Assembly (NCBI RefSeq): GCF_026113935.1
Contig: NZ_JAPEUL010000009.1
Coordinates: 578,501 to 642,500, forward strand
Length of the DNA: 64,000 nt
Direction of reading: 5' to 3'
From: Marinomonas rhodophyticola
GTDB lineage: Bacteria; Pseudomonadota; Gammaproteobacteria; Pseudomonadales; Marinomonadaceae
Of the stretch, positions 46,647 through 56,281 are shown in pieces. How positions within the stretch are numbered: the first letter of the stretch is position 1; each line of letters starts with the position of its first letter. The notes under the pieces were generated by a model. It did not search any database, had not been told where the DNA came from, and saw only the letters and a program-made list of their open reading frames with translations. A program made the position numbers and the translations under genes.

Positions 46647-47964
46647 ATGCTATTTGGCAACAACAAATTATTGACCAGAATTACTGAGTTAGAAAAAGAG
46701 CTTGCCTCTTTTCAAGAAACTCAGGCTGATCTTAGACAAGAAATGTTGTATTTCTCTATGACCCTAGAAGGAAAAATAGTAGATGCAAACTCGCTTTTCA
46801 TAAAGTCCTGTGGATTTGAGAAAGCAGAATTAAAAGGCAAAAATATTAAAGACTTGATACTTAAAAAGTCTTTAGAAAAAGAGCATTGCCAAAAAATGTT
46901 GTCTGCGATTAGCGAGAAAAAGCACTGGCATGGCGCTTTACAGCTAGAGACCAAAAAAGGTCAAGAAGCATGGTATCGTTCGATTATCCAGCCAAGAAAA
47001 CAAGCAGAAGATGGGCGCGTGATATTAGAAGTCTACTCTGCTGAGCTTACGCGAACGATTTCTCAATCTAAAGAAGTTGAAGACATGTTAGCTGCATTGA
47101 ACCGCTCGTCTGCAGTGATCGAATTTAGTCTAGATGGCATCATCTTAAATGCTAACGACAACTTCCTTAAAAGTATGGGGTATTCAAAAAGCCAAATTAT
47201 TGGTAAACATCACAAAATGTTTTGTGATTCGAAAGAAGTTGAGTCTTCAAAATATCAGGATTTTTGGCGTCAACTTAGGTCGGGTAAATTTGTTTCTGAA
47301 CGTTTCAAACGTTTTGATAGCCATGGAAATGCGGTGTGGTTGGAAGCTTCATATAACCCAATACACGATGAAAGTGGCGAGTTATATAAAGTTGTTAAAT
47401 TCGCGACGGTTATTACCGAGCAAATGAATCGAGAGTTCGCTATTTCGGAAACCTCTGAGATCGCCTATGACATCTCCAAGAAAAGTGATGCGGACGCTAT
47501 TACAGGTAAAAAAGTCATCGAGTCGACGATTCAGACCATGGATGAACTTTCAGTGCAAATGAGTAGTGCTAGCAAAGGAATAATCGAGCCTCAATACTCA
47601 GTCATTAAAAGTGGCTGCTTTGGTAGAAAGTATCCGCGGTATTGCAGATCAGACCAACTTGCTTGCTCTGAACGCTGCAATAGAAGCGGCGCGAGCAGGC
47701 GAGCAAGGCCGAGGCTTCGCTGTGGTGGCTGATGAAGTTAGACAACTTGCTTCTAGAACAAGCTCTGCCACCGAAGAAATTATCAAGGTGGTTGGGGAAA
47801 ATAAAAACCTCACAGAAAAAGCTGTATCTCTTATTGAAGAAAGCATGGATAAAGCTCATAAGGCATTAGACCTTTCTACCGAAGCGGGTAATGTGATGAA
47901 TGATATTCAGATCGGTGCAAGACAAGTCGTTGATGCGGTGGGCCAATTTAACAACAAACTATAG
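46647..47964 (+). CDS. Cytosolic PAS-PAS methyl-accepting chemotaxis protein (apparent frameshift)
   Basis: This is a soluble, Aer-like chemoreceptor of about 439 residues without TM segments. A short N-terminal coiled coil precedes two PAS domains (residues about 25-140 and 145-265; [34 protein letters not shown]). A compact MCP signalling domain follows with the hairpin tip [38 protein letters not shown]. The frame breaks at GAGCCTC (47586-47592). Reading GAGCTC gives [18 protein letters not shown] and one protein. AAGGAAG precedes the ATG. PAS domains of this type often bind heme or flavin and sense redox or oxygen. The cofactor is not evident here. Confidence 0.87.
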
Positions 47965-47993
47965 TTGTTCTTGAAACAAAGACTCGACATTCA

Positions 47994-48026
47994 AATTCCC
48001 TAAGAGTTTTGCTCTTAGGGAATTTT
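47994..48026. terminator. Terminator between the chemoreceptor and radical SAM genes
   Basis: A 13-bp stem (AATTCCCTAAGAG with its complement) around loop TTTTG lies about 30 bases after the chemoreceptor stop and before the end of the convergent radical SAM gene. Confidence 0.8.
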
Positions 48027-48050
48027 GCGTTAAGCAGACTGCTTAAGTTA

Positions 48051-49169
48051 CTAAAACAACGCCATCTGATCGCCTTCCTTTGGTGGAACGGCAAAATGGC
48101 GGCAATCGAGATAGCTCAGTCTGTTGTCATCCAATCCATATTTGCGTCGCGCTACGTGAAAGCGTTGGTTAATCAAATCTGCAAAGATGCCTTCACCTGT
48201 CATGCGCTTGCCAAATTGACTGTTGTAGAGTTTGCCACCACGCATGTCCATAATACGTTGTAAAACGTGTTCGGCTCGATCTGGGTAATGCTGGTGGAGC
48301 CAATCCGAAAACAAAGGCGCAACCTCGTGAGGCAAACGCAACATAATGTAATTGATGGATTGTGCGCCGACCTCAGAGCAAGCAGCGACGATTTCTTCTA
48401 GCTCGTTATCGTTGATAAAAGGAATCACGGGTGCAACCAAAACCGATACAGGAATCCCAGCATCACGTAAGGTTTTAATGACTTGTAAACGTGTTTTTCC
48501 AGACGCTGTTCTGGGTTCCAAAATACGCTTTAAATCGTTATTGAGCGTCGTCACACTGATCGCTACATGAATAAGCTTTTTTGCTGCCATTTGAGTGAGT
48601 AAATCTATATCTCTGAGTATCAAGGTGCTTTTGGTTATTAGCGAGATTGGCTGATGATGCGCCAAGGCGATTTCCAATAATTGACGAGTGATCTTGAGCT
48701 GTTTTTCAATCGGCTGATAAGCATCGGTATTAATACCTAATGCAATGGGTTCACATCGATAGTTTGGGTGCGCCAGTTCTTCTTCAAACAAAAATGCCGC
48801 ATTGGTTTTGGCAACCAGCTTGGTCTCAAAATCCAACCCTGGCGACAAATCTAAATACGCATGAGTAGGGCGAGCAAAGCAATATACACAGCCATGCTCG
48901 CAGCCTTTATAAGGATTCACCGACAGGCGAAAAGGAATATCAGGAGACGAATTGCGACTAATAATGCTTTTGGCGCGTTCATGACGAACTTCCGTCTTGG
49001 GCGATGATGTTTCCAGCAAAGCAATCGCTTCGTCGTTTTCATCTACTTCTACCAGCGTAATAGCAAAGCGCCCCGCCATATTATTGGCTGTGCCGCGCCC
49101 CTTGATAGGATGATTGAAAGGAGATTTTTCGCCTTTTTGATCGCTGTTATTGATAAAAGAAGTAGACAT
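48051..49169 (-). CDS. PA0069-family radical SAM protein
   Basis: This 372-residue protein has a Cx3Cx2C cluster (Cys 90, 94, 97 in YKGCEHGCVYCFARPTH). It matches the Rv2578c/PA0069 family, distantly related to spore photoproduct lyase-type radical SAM proteins. Conserved parts include GRGTANNMAGRF near the start, LGINTDAYQPIEKQLKITRQLLEIA and ISVTTLNNDLKRILEPRTASGKTRLQVIKTLRDAGIPV. The family reaction is not established. A DNA-repair link is sometimes suggested. It stands alone. Confidence 0.88.
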   Translation of the reverse strand: MSTSFINNSDQKGEKSPFNHPIKGRGTANNMAGRFAITLVEVDENDEAIALLETSSPKTEVRHERAKSIISRNSSPDIPFRLSVNPYKGCEHGCVYCFARPTHAYLDLSPGLDFETKLVAKTNAAFLFEEELAHPNYRCEPIALGINTDAYQPIEKQLKITRQLLEIALAHHQPISLITKSTLILRDIDLLTQMAAKKLIHVAISVTTLNNDLKRILEPRTASGKTRLQVIKTLRDAGIPVSVLVAPVIPFINDNELEEIVAACSEVGAQSINYIMLRLPHEVAPLFSDWLHQHYPDRAEHVLQRIMDMRGGKLYNSQFGKRMTGEGIFADLINQRFHVARRKYGLDDNRLSYLDCRHFAVPPKEGDQMALF

Positions 49170-49335
49170 AAAAACACCTGAAAATACTGTATGTATAAAC
49201 AGTATTTTGGTCGTTAGATTTCAATAAAGCAAGCTTGTTATTGTGGAGTGTTAAGTTTGTTCGCGTAGTGTGTTGAGATCTGCTTATTGATAGGTACACT
49301 CAATTGAATGATCGATGGGTTTCTAGGAGAACTGC

Positions 49336-50098
49336 GTGTTGTTTCAAAACAATTATTTACCAAATAGTGTTGTGGCTTACGCACAAGATTATGAACACGG
49401 TAAATTTGAGCCTTATCATGCTCATAACTGCGCACAGCTGATTCACACACTAAGTGGTGTGATACGTGTAGAGACTCGTTTGGGTAGTTGGGTGATTCCT
49501 CCAAATCGGGGAATGTGGATTCCTGCAGGAATTGAACACAGTCTTTATATGACCGGTTTGGTAAAAGTGAGAACGCTATTTATTGACCCTCTTGCTCGGG
49601 CCGATTTGCCCCATGATTGCTCTGTCATTGACGTATCCATGTTGTTAAAGGCACTTATTATTGAAGCGTTAGAGCTTCCTAAAGAAATTGTTTCAGGAGG
49701 TCGTGATGAGCGAATTATTGAATTGATTTTGGACGAATTACGTCGATTATCGAGCGTGTCTTTCTATGTGCCATTGCCGAGTCTCTGCTGCTTTGGTTTC
49801 TTTGTGTGATCATGTCAGTCAACGCATTGCTCATGATTGGACAAATGCCGATGGTGCTCATATTTTGGGCATAAGCGAGCGTTCTGTCACTCGAAAGTTC
49901 CAGCAAGAAATGTCGCTAACATTTGCAGAATGGCTGCGTAGGAAGCGTTTATTATTGGCTCTGGAGTATCTTGCCAGCGGAAAAAGCGTCTTAGATACCG
50001 CGATTCTGATTGGTTACGATAGTCCCAGTGCTTTTAGTGCGATGTTTAAAAGTCGAGTCGGCGTTTCACCGACTGACTATTTACTGCAATCTCAATAG
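49336..50098 (+). CDS. AraC-family regulator with N-terminal cupin (apparent frameshift)
   Basis: This is a regulator of about 253 residues starting at GTG 49336, with AGGAG seven bases upstream. The cupin-type N-terminal domain (YHAHNCAQLIHTLSGVIRVETRLGSWVIPPNRGMWIPAGIEHSL) is characteristic of a common AraC group. The C-terminal HTH pair is ADGAHILGISERSVTRKFQQEMSLTFAEWLRRKRLLLALEYLA and VLDTAILIGYDSPSAFSAMFKSRVGVSPTDY. The halves are in different frames. Reading the heptamer GAGTCTC (49779-49785) as GAGCTC gives PLPSSAALVSLCDHV. No target gene is obvious. It lies between a radical SAM gene and leuA. Confidence 0.87.
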
Positions 50099-50121
50099 AC
50101 GTAATGAAAGTTACCGTCTCG

Positions 50122-51798
50122 CTAAGCTTCTTTGTATAAAGGATGGCAAGCGTTGATTAGTGCCTGTAGCGAGGCCTTAGTCAAATCTTCATTAATAGCA
50201 ACGCCAAAACTTGGTGTAACCTGATCTGACTCAATTTGAACATAGCTCACCGCTTTGCTTTTCGTCTGTTGCCCTAAAGTGTGTTCATGAAAGTCACTGA
50301 TGTTTATCTGCCAGTTAAAACGCTTTCTTAACGCATCAAGCATGGCGGACAACAATCCTTTGCCTTCGCCAACCAGTTGCCATGTTTTTTCCTGGTAGCG
50401 TAAGGTAGCGCGAATTTCCTGTAATCCGTTTGAGCTATGGCTGCGATAAGTCATTAATGTCATTTGGCCTTTGTCATCTGAGTTCAGCCTGTAGGATTCT
50501 CTGAATAAACGCCAAACATCGGCTAGAGGCATTTCGTGACCAGTTTGATCCGTATGATTTTTGACTTTTTTGCTAAAGTCTATTTGTAGTTTGCGTGGTA
50601 AAAACAGTCCATGATTTTCCTGTAATAACCAAGCAGCACCGCTTTTGCCAGATTGGCTATTTACTCGAATGACTTCTTCATAAGAGCAGCCAATATCTTT
50701 CGGGTCTAATGGTAAATAAGGGATTTGCCAAACAGTCGACGAGGTTAATTTTTGTGCGGCAAAGCCTTTTTTGATCGCATCTTGGTGTGAACCTGAAAAC
50801 GCCGTAAAAGCCAATGAGCCAGCATAAGGATGCCGAGGATGAACGGGAAGTTCATTGCACTCTTCGACCAACTCCACTGTGCGGCGCATGTCTGAAAAAT
50901 CCAAATTAGGATGAACTCCTTGGCTATAAAGATTCATCGCTAAGGTGACGAGATCCACATTGCCAGTTCGTTCTCCATTACCAAATAAACAGCCTTCAAC
51001 TCTCTCTGCACCAGCGAGTATCGCCATTTCTGCTGTGGCAACGCCTGTGCCTCTGTCGTTGTGAGGGTGCACGCTGATGGTAATGTGTTCTAGAGAAGAA
51101 AAAGACGTCATGAAATATTCAATTTGATCTGCAAACACATTGGGCGTGTTTACTTCTACCGTAGTTGGTAGGTTCAAAATCATCGGGCGTTCTTGGCTTG
51201 GCTGCCATGTTTTTTTCACTGCTTCGCACACTTCTAAGGCAAAGTCAGGTTCGGTAAAACAAAAGGTTTCTGGCGAATATTGAAGAGTCCACTGAGTATC
51301 TGGATTTTGCTCGCATAATTGGCGAATGTGTTTAACGCCTTGCACGGCTAATTCAAGGGTTGCTGTTTTGTCTTGGCAAAAGACGACTTCTCGGAAGATC
51401 GGCGCGGTAGCATTGTAAATATGCACGATGGCTCTTTTAGCTCCCACAAGAGCCTCTATGGTGCGCTCAATCAAATCCATACGAGACTGTGTCATGACTT
51501 GAATCGTCACGTTGTCAGGAATGTGATTGCCTTCAATTAATAATCGAACAAAGTCAAAATCCGTTTGCGACGCGGCAGGAAAGGCGACTTCGATTTCTTT
51601 AAAACCACATTCAATTAAATGCTTAAAGAAAGCCATTTTCTTCACGTGATCCATCGGATTAGCAAGCGCTTGATTGCCGTCGCGTAAGTCTGTTGAGCAC
51701 CAACGAGGCGGAGCCTTCAACTGCTTTGAAGGCCAAGTGCGGGCTGGAAAATCGATAATTTGAGCAGGGCGATATTTTATAGAAGGCTGGGTTAGCAT
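50122..51798 (-). CDS. leuA: 2-isopropylmalate synthase
   Basis: This 558-residue enzyme is the long (type 2) alpha-isopropylmalate synthase, which condenses acetyl-CoA with 2-oxoisovalerate in leucine synthesis. The start region contains RWCSTDLRDGNQALANPMD, and the metal-site HxH is in ISVHPHNDRGTGVATAE, with GNGERTGNVDLVTLAMNLYSQG. The C-terminal third (about 430-558) is the leucine-binding regulatory domain. The gene is monocistronic here, without leuBCD nearby. I saw no leucine-rich leader peptide upstream. Confidence 0.95.
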   Translation of the reverse strand: MLTQPSIKYRPAQIIDFPARTWPSKQLKAPPRWCSTDLRDGNQALANPMDHVKKMAFFKHLIECGFKEIEVAFPAASQTDFDFVRLLIEGNHIPDNVTIQVMTQSRMDLIERTIEALVGAKRAIVHIYNATAPIFREVVFCQDKTATLELAVQGVKHIRQLCEQNPDTQWTLQYSPETFCFTEPDFALEVCEAVKKTWQPSQERPMILNLPTTVEVNTPNVFADQIEYFMTSFSSLEHITISVHPHNDRGTGVATAEMAILAGAERVEGCLFGNGERTGNVDLVTLAMNLYSQGVHPNLDFSDMRRTVELVEECNELPVHPRHPYAGSLAFTAFSGSHQDAIKKGFAAQKLTSSTVWQIPYLPLDPKDIGCSYEEVIRVNSQSGKSGAAWLLQENHGLFLPRKLQIDFSKKVKNHTDQTGHEMPLADVWRLFRESYRLNSDDKGQMTLMTYRSHSSNGLQEIRATLRYQEKTWQLVGEGKGLLSAMLDALRKRFNWQINISDFHEHTLGQQTKSKAVSYVQIESDQVTPSFGVAINEDLTKASLQALINACHPLYKEA

Positions 51799-51918
51799 GA
51801 TATTTTCTCTTTAGCATTAGACATTGAATCCTTATGCTAAAGAGAAGTTTTTTGTCTGTCTGAGCTGTAATTGACAACTATCGTCGCAAAATGGACAGAG
51901 CCATCTAGAAAATGCAGA

Positions 51919-52978
51919 TTATATCGAGACGTTACGTTTTTGTCGCATCAGGAAGACAAAGGCGATACCGCCAACGAGTCCTGTGATGATGCCTATGGGC
52001 ATGTCTTCAGGGGGAATAAGAACTCTGGAAGCAATGTCAGCAGTAACTAGAAAAAGAGCGCCTATCAAAGCCGACAAAGGTAAGACTTTGCGGTAATCGC
52101 CACCAACCAGTAAACGCACAATGTGCGGCACCATCAGGCCGACAAAGCCGATGACACCAGAAAACGCAACCGCCGCGCCAGTCAGTAGCGCGCAGACAAC
52201 AATCACAATTAGACGGAATCGCTCGACCGGAACCCCTAATGTGCTGGCGCTTTCATCGCCAAGAGTCATGGCATTAAGATAACGAGCGTTGTAGATCAGA
52301 TAGCCGGAACCGAGTAAGAGCGTTACTAGCGGAAACCAAAGCTGTCCCCATTGCGCCAGTCCTAAGCCGCCGAGCATCCAGAAAATCACCGTATGAGACG
52401 AGCGATGATCGCCCATAAAGATGAATAAATTCCCCAAGGCCGTGAGTACAAAGGCCACGGCCACGCCTGCTAGAATCAATCGACCTGCACTGTGCGCCGA
52501 CGAAAAGTTCGCTACCGCCAAGACCAGAAACATGGCAAACAAAGCACCCAGAAAAGCAAAGACAGGTACGGTGACAACGCCAAGAATCATGCCTGTATGC
52601 AACAGTGCGATAATCGCGCCCAGTGCCGCGCCAGATGACACGCCTAACAAATGCGGATCCGCCAGAGGATTACGAGTGACGGATTGCAACGCGGCTCCGA
52701 CAATGGCTAAGGCGGAGCTCCACCATGGCGGCTAGCAAGGTGCGCGGTAAACGCACGGCCCAGATAATATTCTCGCGTCCCATCGACCAGTTTGGCGGTG
52801 TATTGGTGATCGATAATTTGTGACCAATCACACTCCACACGGTGGACTGGTTAATAGGCACAGACCCAACACCAATCGCCACGCCCATTAATAACAACAG
52901 CAAAATGCTCAGCAAAATTAACAGTGCGGGCAGGGGAACGCGCCCCATGATGGTGAGTTGTTTATTGGTAGATTTCAT
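51919..52978 (-). CDS. FecCD-family ABC transporter permease (apparent frameshift)
   Basis: This is a permease of about 352 residues of the BtuC/FecCD type. The N-terminal helix (PLPALLILLSILLLLLMGVAIG) and IIWAVRLPRTLLAAMV lead to the break. The second frame continues with SALAIVGAALQSVTRNPLADPHLLGVSSGAALGA, then VPHIVRLLVGGDYRKVLPLSALIGALFL. The break is at 52715-52720. Removing one base gives AAMVGSALAIVGAALQ, as expected for the family. Its start overlaps the binding-protein stop by four bases. It is the last gene of a FecE-FecB-FecCD operon under a Zur-like box. Confidence 0.88.
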
Positions 52979-53958
52979 AACGCCGTTCTAAAAGCCTCGG
53001 CTAAGCGTTTGATCGCATTTATGTTGCGAGGTACCGGTGTGGCCTCGACGTATTCTAATACCACGAAGTGATTGTTTTTCACTGCTGGAATGTTTTTAAA
53101 AGCTGGGTTGCTGCGCAAGAAGTTGATCTTTTGCTCTGCGGTAACGTCGCCATAATTAACGATAATAATAAACTCTGGTGCTCGGTCAATAACGGCTTCC
53201 CAGCCAATTTGAGTCCAGCTTTTTTGCACGTCGTCGACGATGTTTTTGCCGCCTGCGGCTTCGATCAAGGCGGTCGGCATACCGAAGCGACCGGAGGTAA
53301 AGGGTTGTTCTTCACCGGAATCGTAAACAAAGACTTTCGGTGCTGTTTTTAATGGCGCTAGATCAGCTTGGAAATTCTCAAGGTCTTGTTGATAACCTTT
53401 TACCAAGGATTGGGCTTGCTCTTCTTTACCAAAAATACGACCTAGGTTGAGCAAATCTACATAAAGGTCATTCATGGAGACTTTCGGTTTGTCCATGATA
53501 TGAATGCAGCTTTCAGTCAATTCGTATACCTTGATGCCAAGGGGCGCCAAGGTATCAGGCGTAACGCCACCACCCACTCGCATACCGTAGTTCCAGCCCG
53601 CAAAATAAAAGTCCGCATCAGCACCCAAAAGCACTTCTTTACTGGGGTATTTAGGTGACAGTTCAGGTAATTCGCCGATGCCATTACGCAATGTTGGATC
53701 TAAGGTTTTCCAGCCAGATACGCCAGTAAAGCCGACCATATGATCTTGCAGGCCAAGGGCCAGCATCATCTCGGTTAAGTTGACGTCGTTTGATACGGCC
53801 GCTTTTGGTGCTTGATTAAAGGTAACTTGGCGGTCACAGCTTTGTACGGTGACAGGGTACTCAGAGGCACTCGCTAAGCCTGTGTGTAAAAAACCTAACA
53901 ATGCGCCACTAACGAGTAATGATGTGTGTTTGATGTTTGTAGTAACACTCGTTGTCAT
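52975..53958 (-). CDS. FecB/BtuF-type periplasmic binding protein
   Basis: This 327-residue type III binding protein has a signal peptide ending near GLASASEYP. Conserved parts are VQSCDRQVTFNQAPKAAVSNDVNLTEMMLALGL, FTGVSGWKTLDPTLRNGIGELPELSPKYPSKEVLLGADADFYFAGW, GKEEQAQSLVKGYQ and FIIIVNYGDVTAEQK. Similar proteins are annotated variously as iron-chelate, cobalamin or F420-0 binding proteins. The Zur-like promoter of the operon argues for a zinc-related or metal-chelate substrate. The ligand is not settled by the sequence. Confidence 0.87.
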   Translation of the reverse strand: MTTSVTTNIKHTSLLVSGALLGFLHTGLASASEYPVTVQSCDRQVTFNQAPKAAVSNDVNLTEMMLALGLQDHMVGFTGVSGWKTLDPTLRNGIGELPELSPKYPSKEVLLGADADFYFAGWNYGMRVGGGVTPDTLAPLGIKVYELTESCIHIMDKPKVSMNDLYVDLLNLGRIFGKEEQAQSLVKGYQQDLENFQADLAPLKTAPKVFVYDSGEEQPFTSGRFGMPTALIEAAGGKNIVDDVQKSWTQIGWEAVIDRAPEFIIIVNYGDVTAEQKINFLRSNPAFKNIPAVKNNHFVVLEYVEATPVPRNINAIKRLAEAFRTAL

Positions 53959-53970
53959 GAATTTGTCCTG

Positions 53971-54822
53971 TTAATCATTGATATAAAAAGAGAATCTTGG
54001 GCGTTGTGTAATGGGATGCTCATCAATGATGGTGTCCACATCAAATACTTGTTTTATGCGTTGCTGGGTAAAAACGTCATTAGCCGGTGCACAGGCCTGC
54101 ATTTCACCATTTTGCATCACTAGTACTCGATCAGCATAAGCGGAGGCGAGGGCTAAATCGTGTAAAGAAACAATAATGGTACAAGGCAGTTTTGACAGTA
54201 AAGTGAGGACATCAAGTTGGTGGCGAATGTCTAGATGATTGGTTGGCTCGTCGAGAACCAATACATCAGGGCGTTGTGCTAGGGCTCTGGCGATCATCAC
54301 TCGTTGACGCTCGCCGCCGGACAAAGAACCAAAAGAGCGTTCAGCTAAATGCGCGGCATCAACCAAAGTTAGTGCGCTTTCGACGATCTGGAAATCTTGG
54401 TCGGAGCGGCCCCACACAAGGGACTTTGGCGTTAGGCCGATTTCCACCATTTCAAAAACGCTTAGGCCAAATTCGCCGCCAGTGTCTTGTAAAACCGTCG
54501 CGATACGTTGAGCGCATTGGCGTGGCGACAAAGACCAAATGTCTTTGTCATCGAGTAAAACCGTTCCGCTACTTGGTTTATTAGTGCGGTAAAGACAGCG
54601 CAATAGACTGGTTTTTCCTGATCCGTTAGGTCCGACAATGGCCAGAAACTCACCTGCATGAACTTCGATCGTGATGGGTTTTAGCAATGGCTTGTTACGG
54701 TAAGGAGACCACGCAACGTCCTTCAGCTGTATGCTGGCAGGCTGGCAGTCGGCAAAAAACGAGTAAGATGAATCGTCTTTATGATCGTGGTTCTTGGCCG
54801 TTAAGGCGGTTGGGTTAATCAA
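53971..54822 (-). CDS. FecE/BtuD-type ABC transporter ATPase
   Basis: This 283-residue ATPase has Walker A GPNGSGKTSLLRCLY, Q-loop VLQDTGGEFGLSVFEMVEIGL, signature SLSGGERQRVMIARALAQ and Walker B DVLVLDEPTNHLDI, with the switch His in IIVSLHDLALAS. The first 35 residues are an atypical extension containing NHDHKDD, which could bind metal. It is the first gene of the operon, 13 bases from the binding-protein gene. A Zur-like box lies about 25 bases upstream. Confidence 0.9.
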   Translation of the reverse strand: MINPTALTAKNHDHKDDSSYSFFADCQPASIQLKDVAWSPYRNKPLLKPITIEVHAGEFLAIVGPNGSGKTSLLRCLYRTNKPSSGTVLLDDKDIWSLSPRQCAQRIATVLQDTGGEFGLSVFEMVEIGLTPKSLVWGRSDQDFQIVESALTLVDAAHLAERSFGSLSGGERQRVMIARALAQRPDVLVLDEPTNHLDIRHQLDVLTLLSKLPCTIIVSLHDLALASAYADRVLVMQNGEMQACAPANDVFTQQRIKQVFDVDTIIDEHPITQRPRFSFYIND

Positions 54823-54845
54823 GGTGAATCAATGTCCGTCATTGG

Positions 54846-54865
54846 TTTGTTATAATGTAACATTA
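54846..54865. promoter_or_regulatory. Zur-like operator upstream of the FecE-type ATPase gene
   Basis: The core TGTTATAATGTAACA (54848-54862) differs by one base from the gammaproteobacterial Zur core TGTTATAATATAACA, which is recalled rather than computed. It lies 26-40 bases before the ATPase start, within the expected promoter region. Zinc-dependent repression of the ABC operon is inferred. Confidence 0.6.
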
Positions 54866-55055
54866 TATCGCATTTTCATCACTTACTCTTTCTCTGCAAT
54901 GGCGAAAAAACCACAGAGTAGAATTTTGATGGGATAAAGCACGAACTATACGGAAGCACGTCGAGCGCAACAAGGCTTGTTGACTGGTGAATTTTCATCT
55001 TCACATGTGTGAATTGAATACAGTGAAACAAGATTTTTTTCAAATAACTAAGAGG

Positions 55056-56066
55056 TTATTTGAGCTTTTTGAACAAACCTCTAAATTGATCATAAGTGAG
55101 TCCCAATGATTGCGCGGCGAGTCGTTGGTTGTGTTGATTTTCATTAAGAGCTTGCAGAATTAAGTATTGTTGCAGTTGAAAGGTCTGCTCTTTCAAGCCC
55201 AAAGAAGAATTAAGGGAAAAGCCAGTCGACTTTGATTCTATGGTTTCTGTCTGTACGGCGTGTTTATTGATGAGGCTGTCGCTTGCTTCTTCATTTGCAC
55301 GAGTAAAAGGATTGATTACGATTTTATCGACAGGGTCGGCTTGGAAGCCGCAGCGATAAACCGAGCGTTCAATGACGTTTTTTAGTTCTCGGATGTTGCC
55401 CGGCCAATCATAATTTTTTAATGACGTTAGGGCTTCAGGACTAAACCCTTGGAAATATTCCCAGCCCAGCTCTGTGCTAAGTTTCATGGCAAAAAAATTG
55501 GCTAACTCTTCTATGTCTTCTTTTCTATCCCGTAATGGCGGGACTTGAATGACATCAAAGGTAAGGCGGTCGAGTAGGTCTGCGCGAAATACACCTTGTT
55601 CACTCAGATCCTGCAAATCGGCGTTTGTTGCCGCGACAATGCGAACGTCAACTCGTTGAGTTTTTGCACTGCCAAGGCGTTCAAACTCACCATATTCAAT
55701 TAGCCGTAACAGTTTCTCTTGTACTCGTAATGACATGGTGCCAAGTTCGTCGAGGAATAAGGTGCCGCCGTCTGCACGTTCGAAGCGACCTTGATATCCT
55801 TTGGTAGCGCCAGTAAAAGCCCCTGCTTCATGACCAAACAATTCACTTTCCATCAAGCTGTTACTAATAGCGGCGCAGTTGACGCTAATAAAAGGTTGGT
55901 CCCAACGCGGTGATAAATAATGTAATCGTTCTGCAATGAGTTCTTTGCCGCTGCCTCGTTCACCACAAATTAAGATAGGTCGATTAATTTCCGCTAGAAC
56001 TGAGGCATGATCAAGTGCATCAGCCAGTGCTTGAGAGCTACCAATGACTCTTTGGTTATTTTTCAT
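55056..56066 (-). CDS. pspF: PspF, sigma-54 activator of the phage-shock-protein operon
   Basis: This 336-residue activator has no N-terminal sensory domain, as expected for PspF. Walker A is GERGSGKELIAERLHY, the GAFTGA loop is in GHEAGAFTGATKGY, Walker B is GTLFLDELGTM, and the arginine-finger region is RADLLDRLTFDVIQVPPLRDRKEDI. The C-terminal HTH is NQRLAAQSLGLTYDQFRGLFKKL. It is divergent from pspA, with a sigma-54 promoter between. PspF drives psp transcription, and PspA inhibits it when the membrane is intact. Confidence 0.95.
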   Translation of the reverse strand: MKNNQRVIGSSQALADALDHASVLAEINRPILICGERGSGKELIAERLHYLSPRWDQPFISVNCAAISNSLMESELFGHEAGAFTGATKGYQGRFERADGGTLFLDELGTMSLRVQEKLLRLIEYGEFERLGSAKTQRVDVRIVAATNADLQDLSEQGVFRADLLDRLTFDVIQVPPLRDRKEDIEELANFFAMKLSTELGWEYFQGFSPEALTSLKNYDWPGNIRELKNVIERSVYRCGFQADPVDKIVINPFTRANEEASDSLINKHAVQTETIESKSTGFSLNSSLGLKEQTFQLQQYLILQALNENQHNQRLAAQSLGLTYDQFRGLFKKLK

Positions 56067-56215
56067 AAGCGTATCGATTGTTCTTAATGTGGTTGGTTTA
56101 ATTTGCCAAAATTGTGTGGTTTAAAATACCAATAAATAGTTTTTTTCGCCACTAAAGGTTGGGGTGATAGCGCTATAAAATAAATAATATCTTAATAATC
56201 ATTGGCTTACTGATT

Positions 56216-56232
56216 TTGGCACGAATGCTGTA
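56216..56232 (+). promoter_or_regulatory. Sigma-54 promoter of pspA
   Basis: TTGGCACGAATGCTGTA aligns well with the known E. coli pspA promoter (TGGCACG-N4-TTGTA): -24 TGGCACG is exact and -12 is CTGTA. It lies 50 bases before the pspA ATG. Confidence 0.75.
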
Positions 56233-56281
56233 GTAGCAAGAGAGGAAAGTCATTAATTGCATAGGAAACAGGAGATAAATT

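Noticed and set aside
49471-49477. GAGACTC in the AraC cupin domain as another damaged site
   Set aside because: The reading VETRLGSW fits the family in the same frame on both sides, so it is genuine sequence.
51799-51877. Leucine leader peptide upstream of leuA
   Set aside because: The upstream frame has no run of leucine codons and no attenuator-like hairpins with a T-run.
52975-53958. Naming the binding protein an F420-0 transporter component
   Set aside because: That label is often transferred by homology; no F420 genes are present, and the Zur-like box argues for a metal-related substrate.
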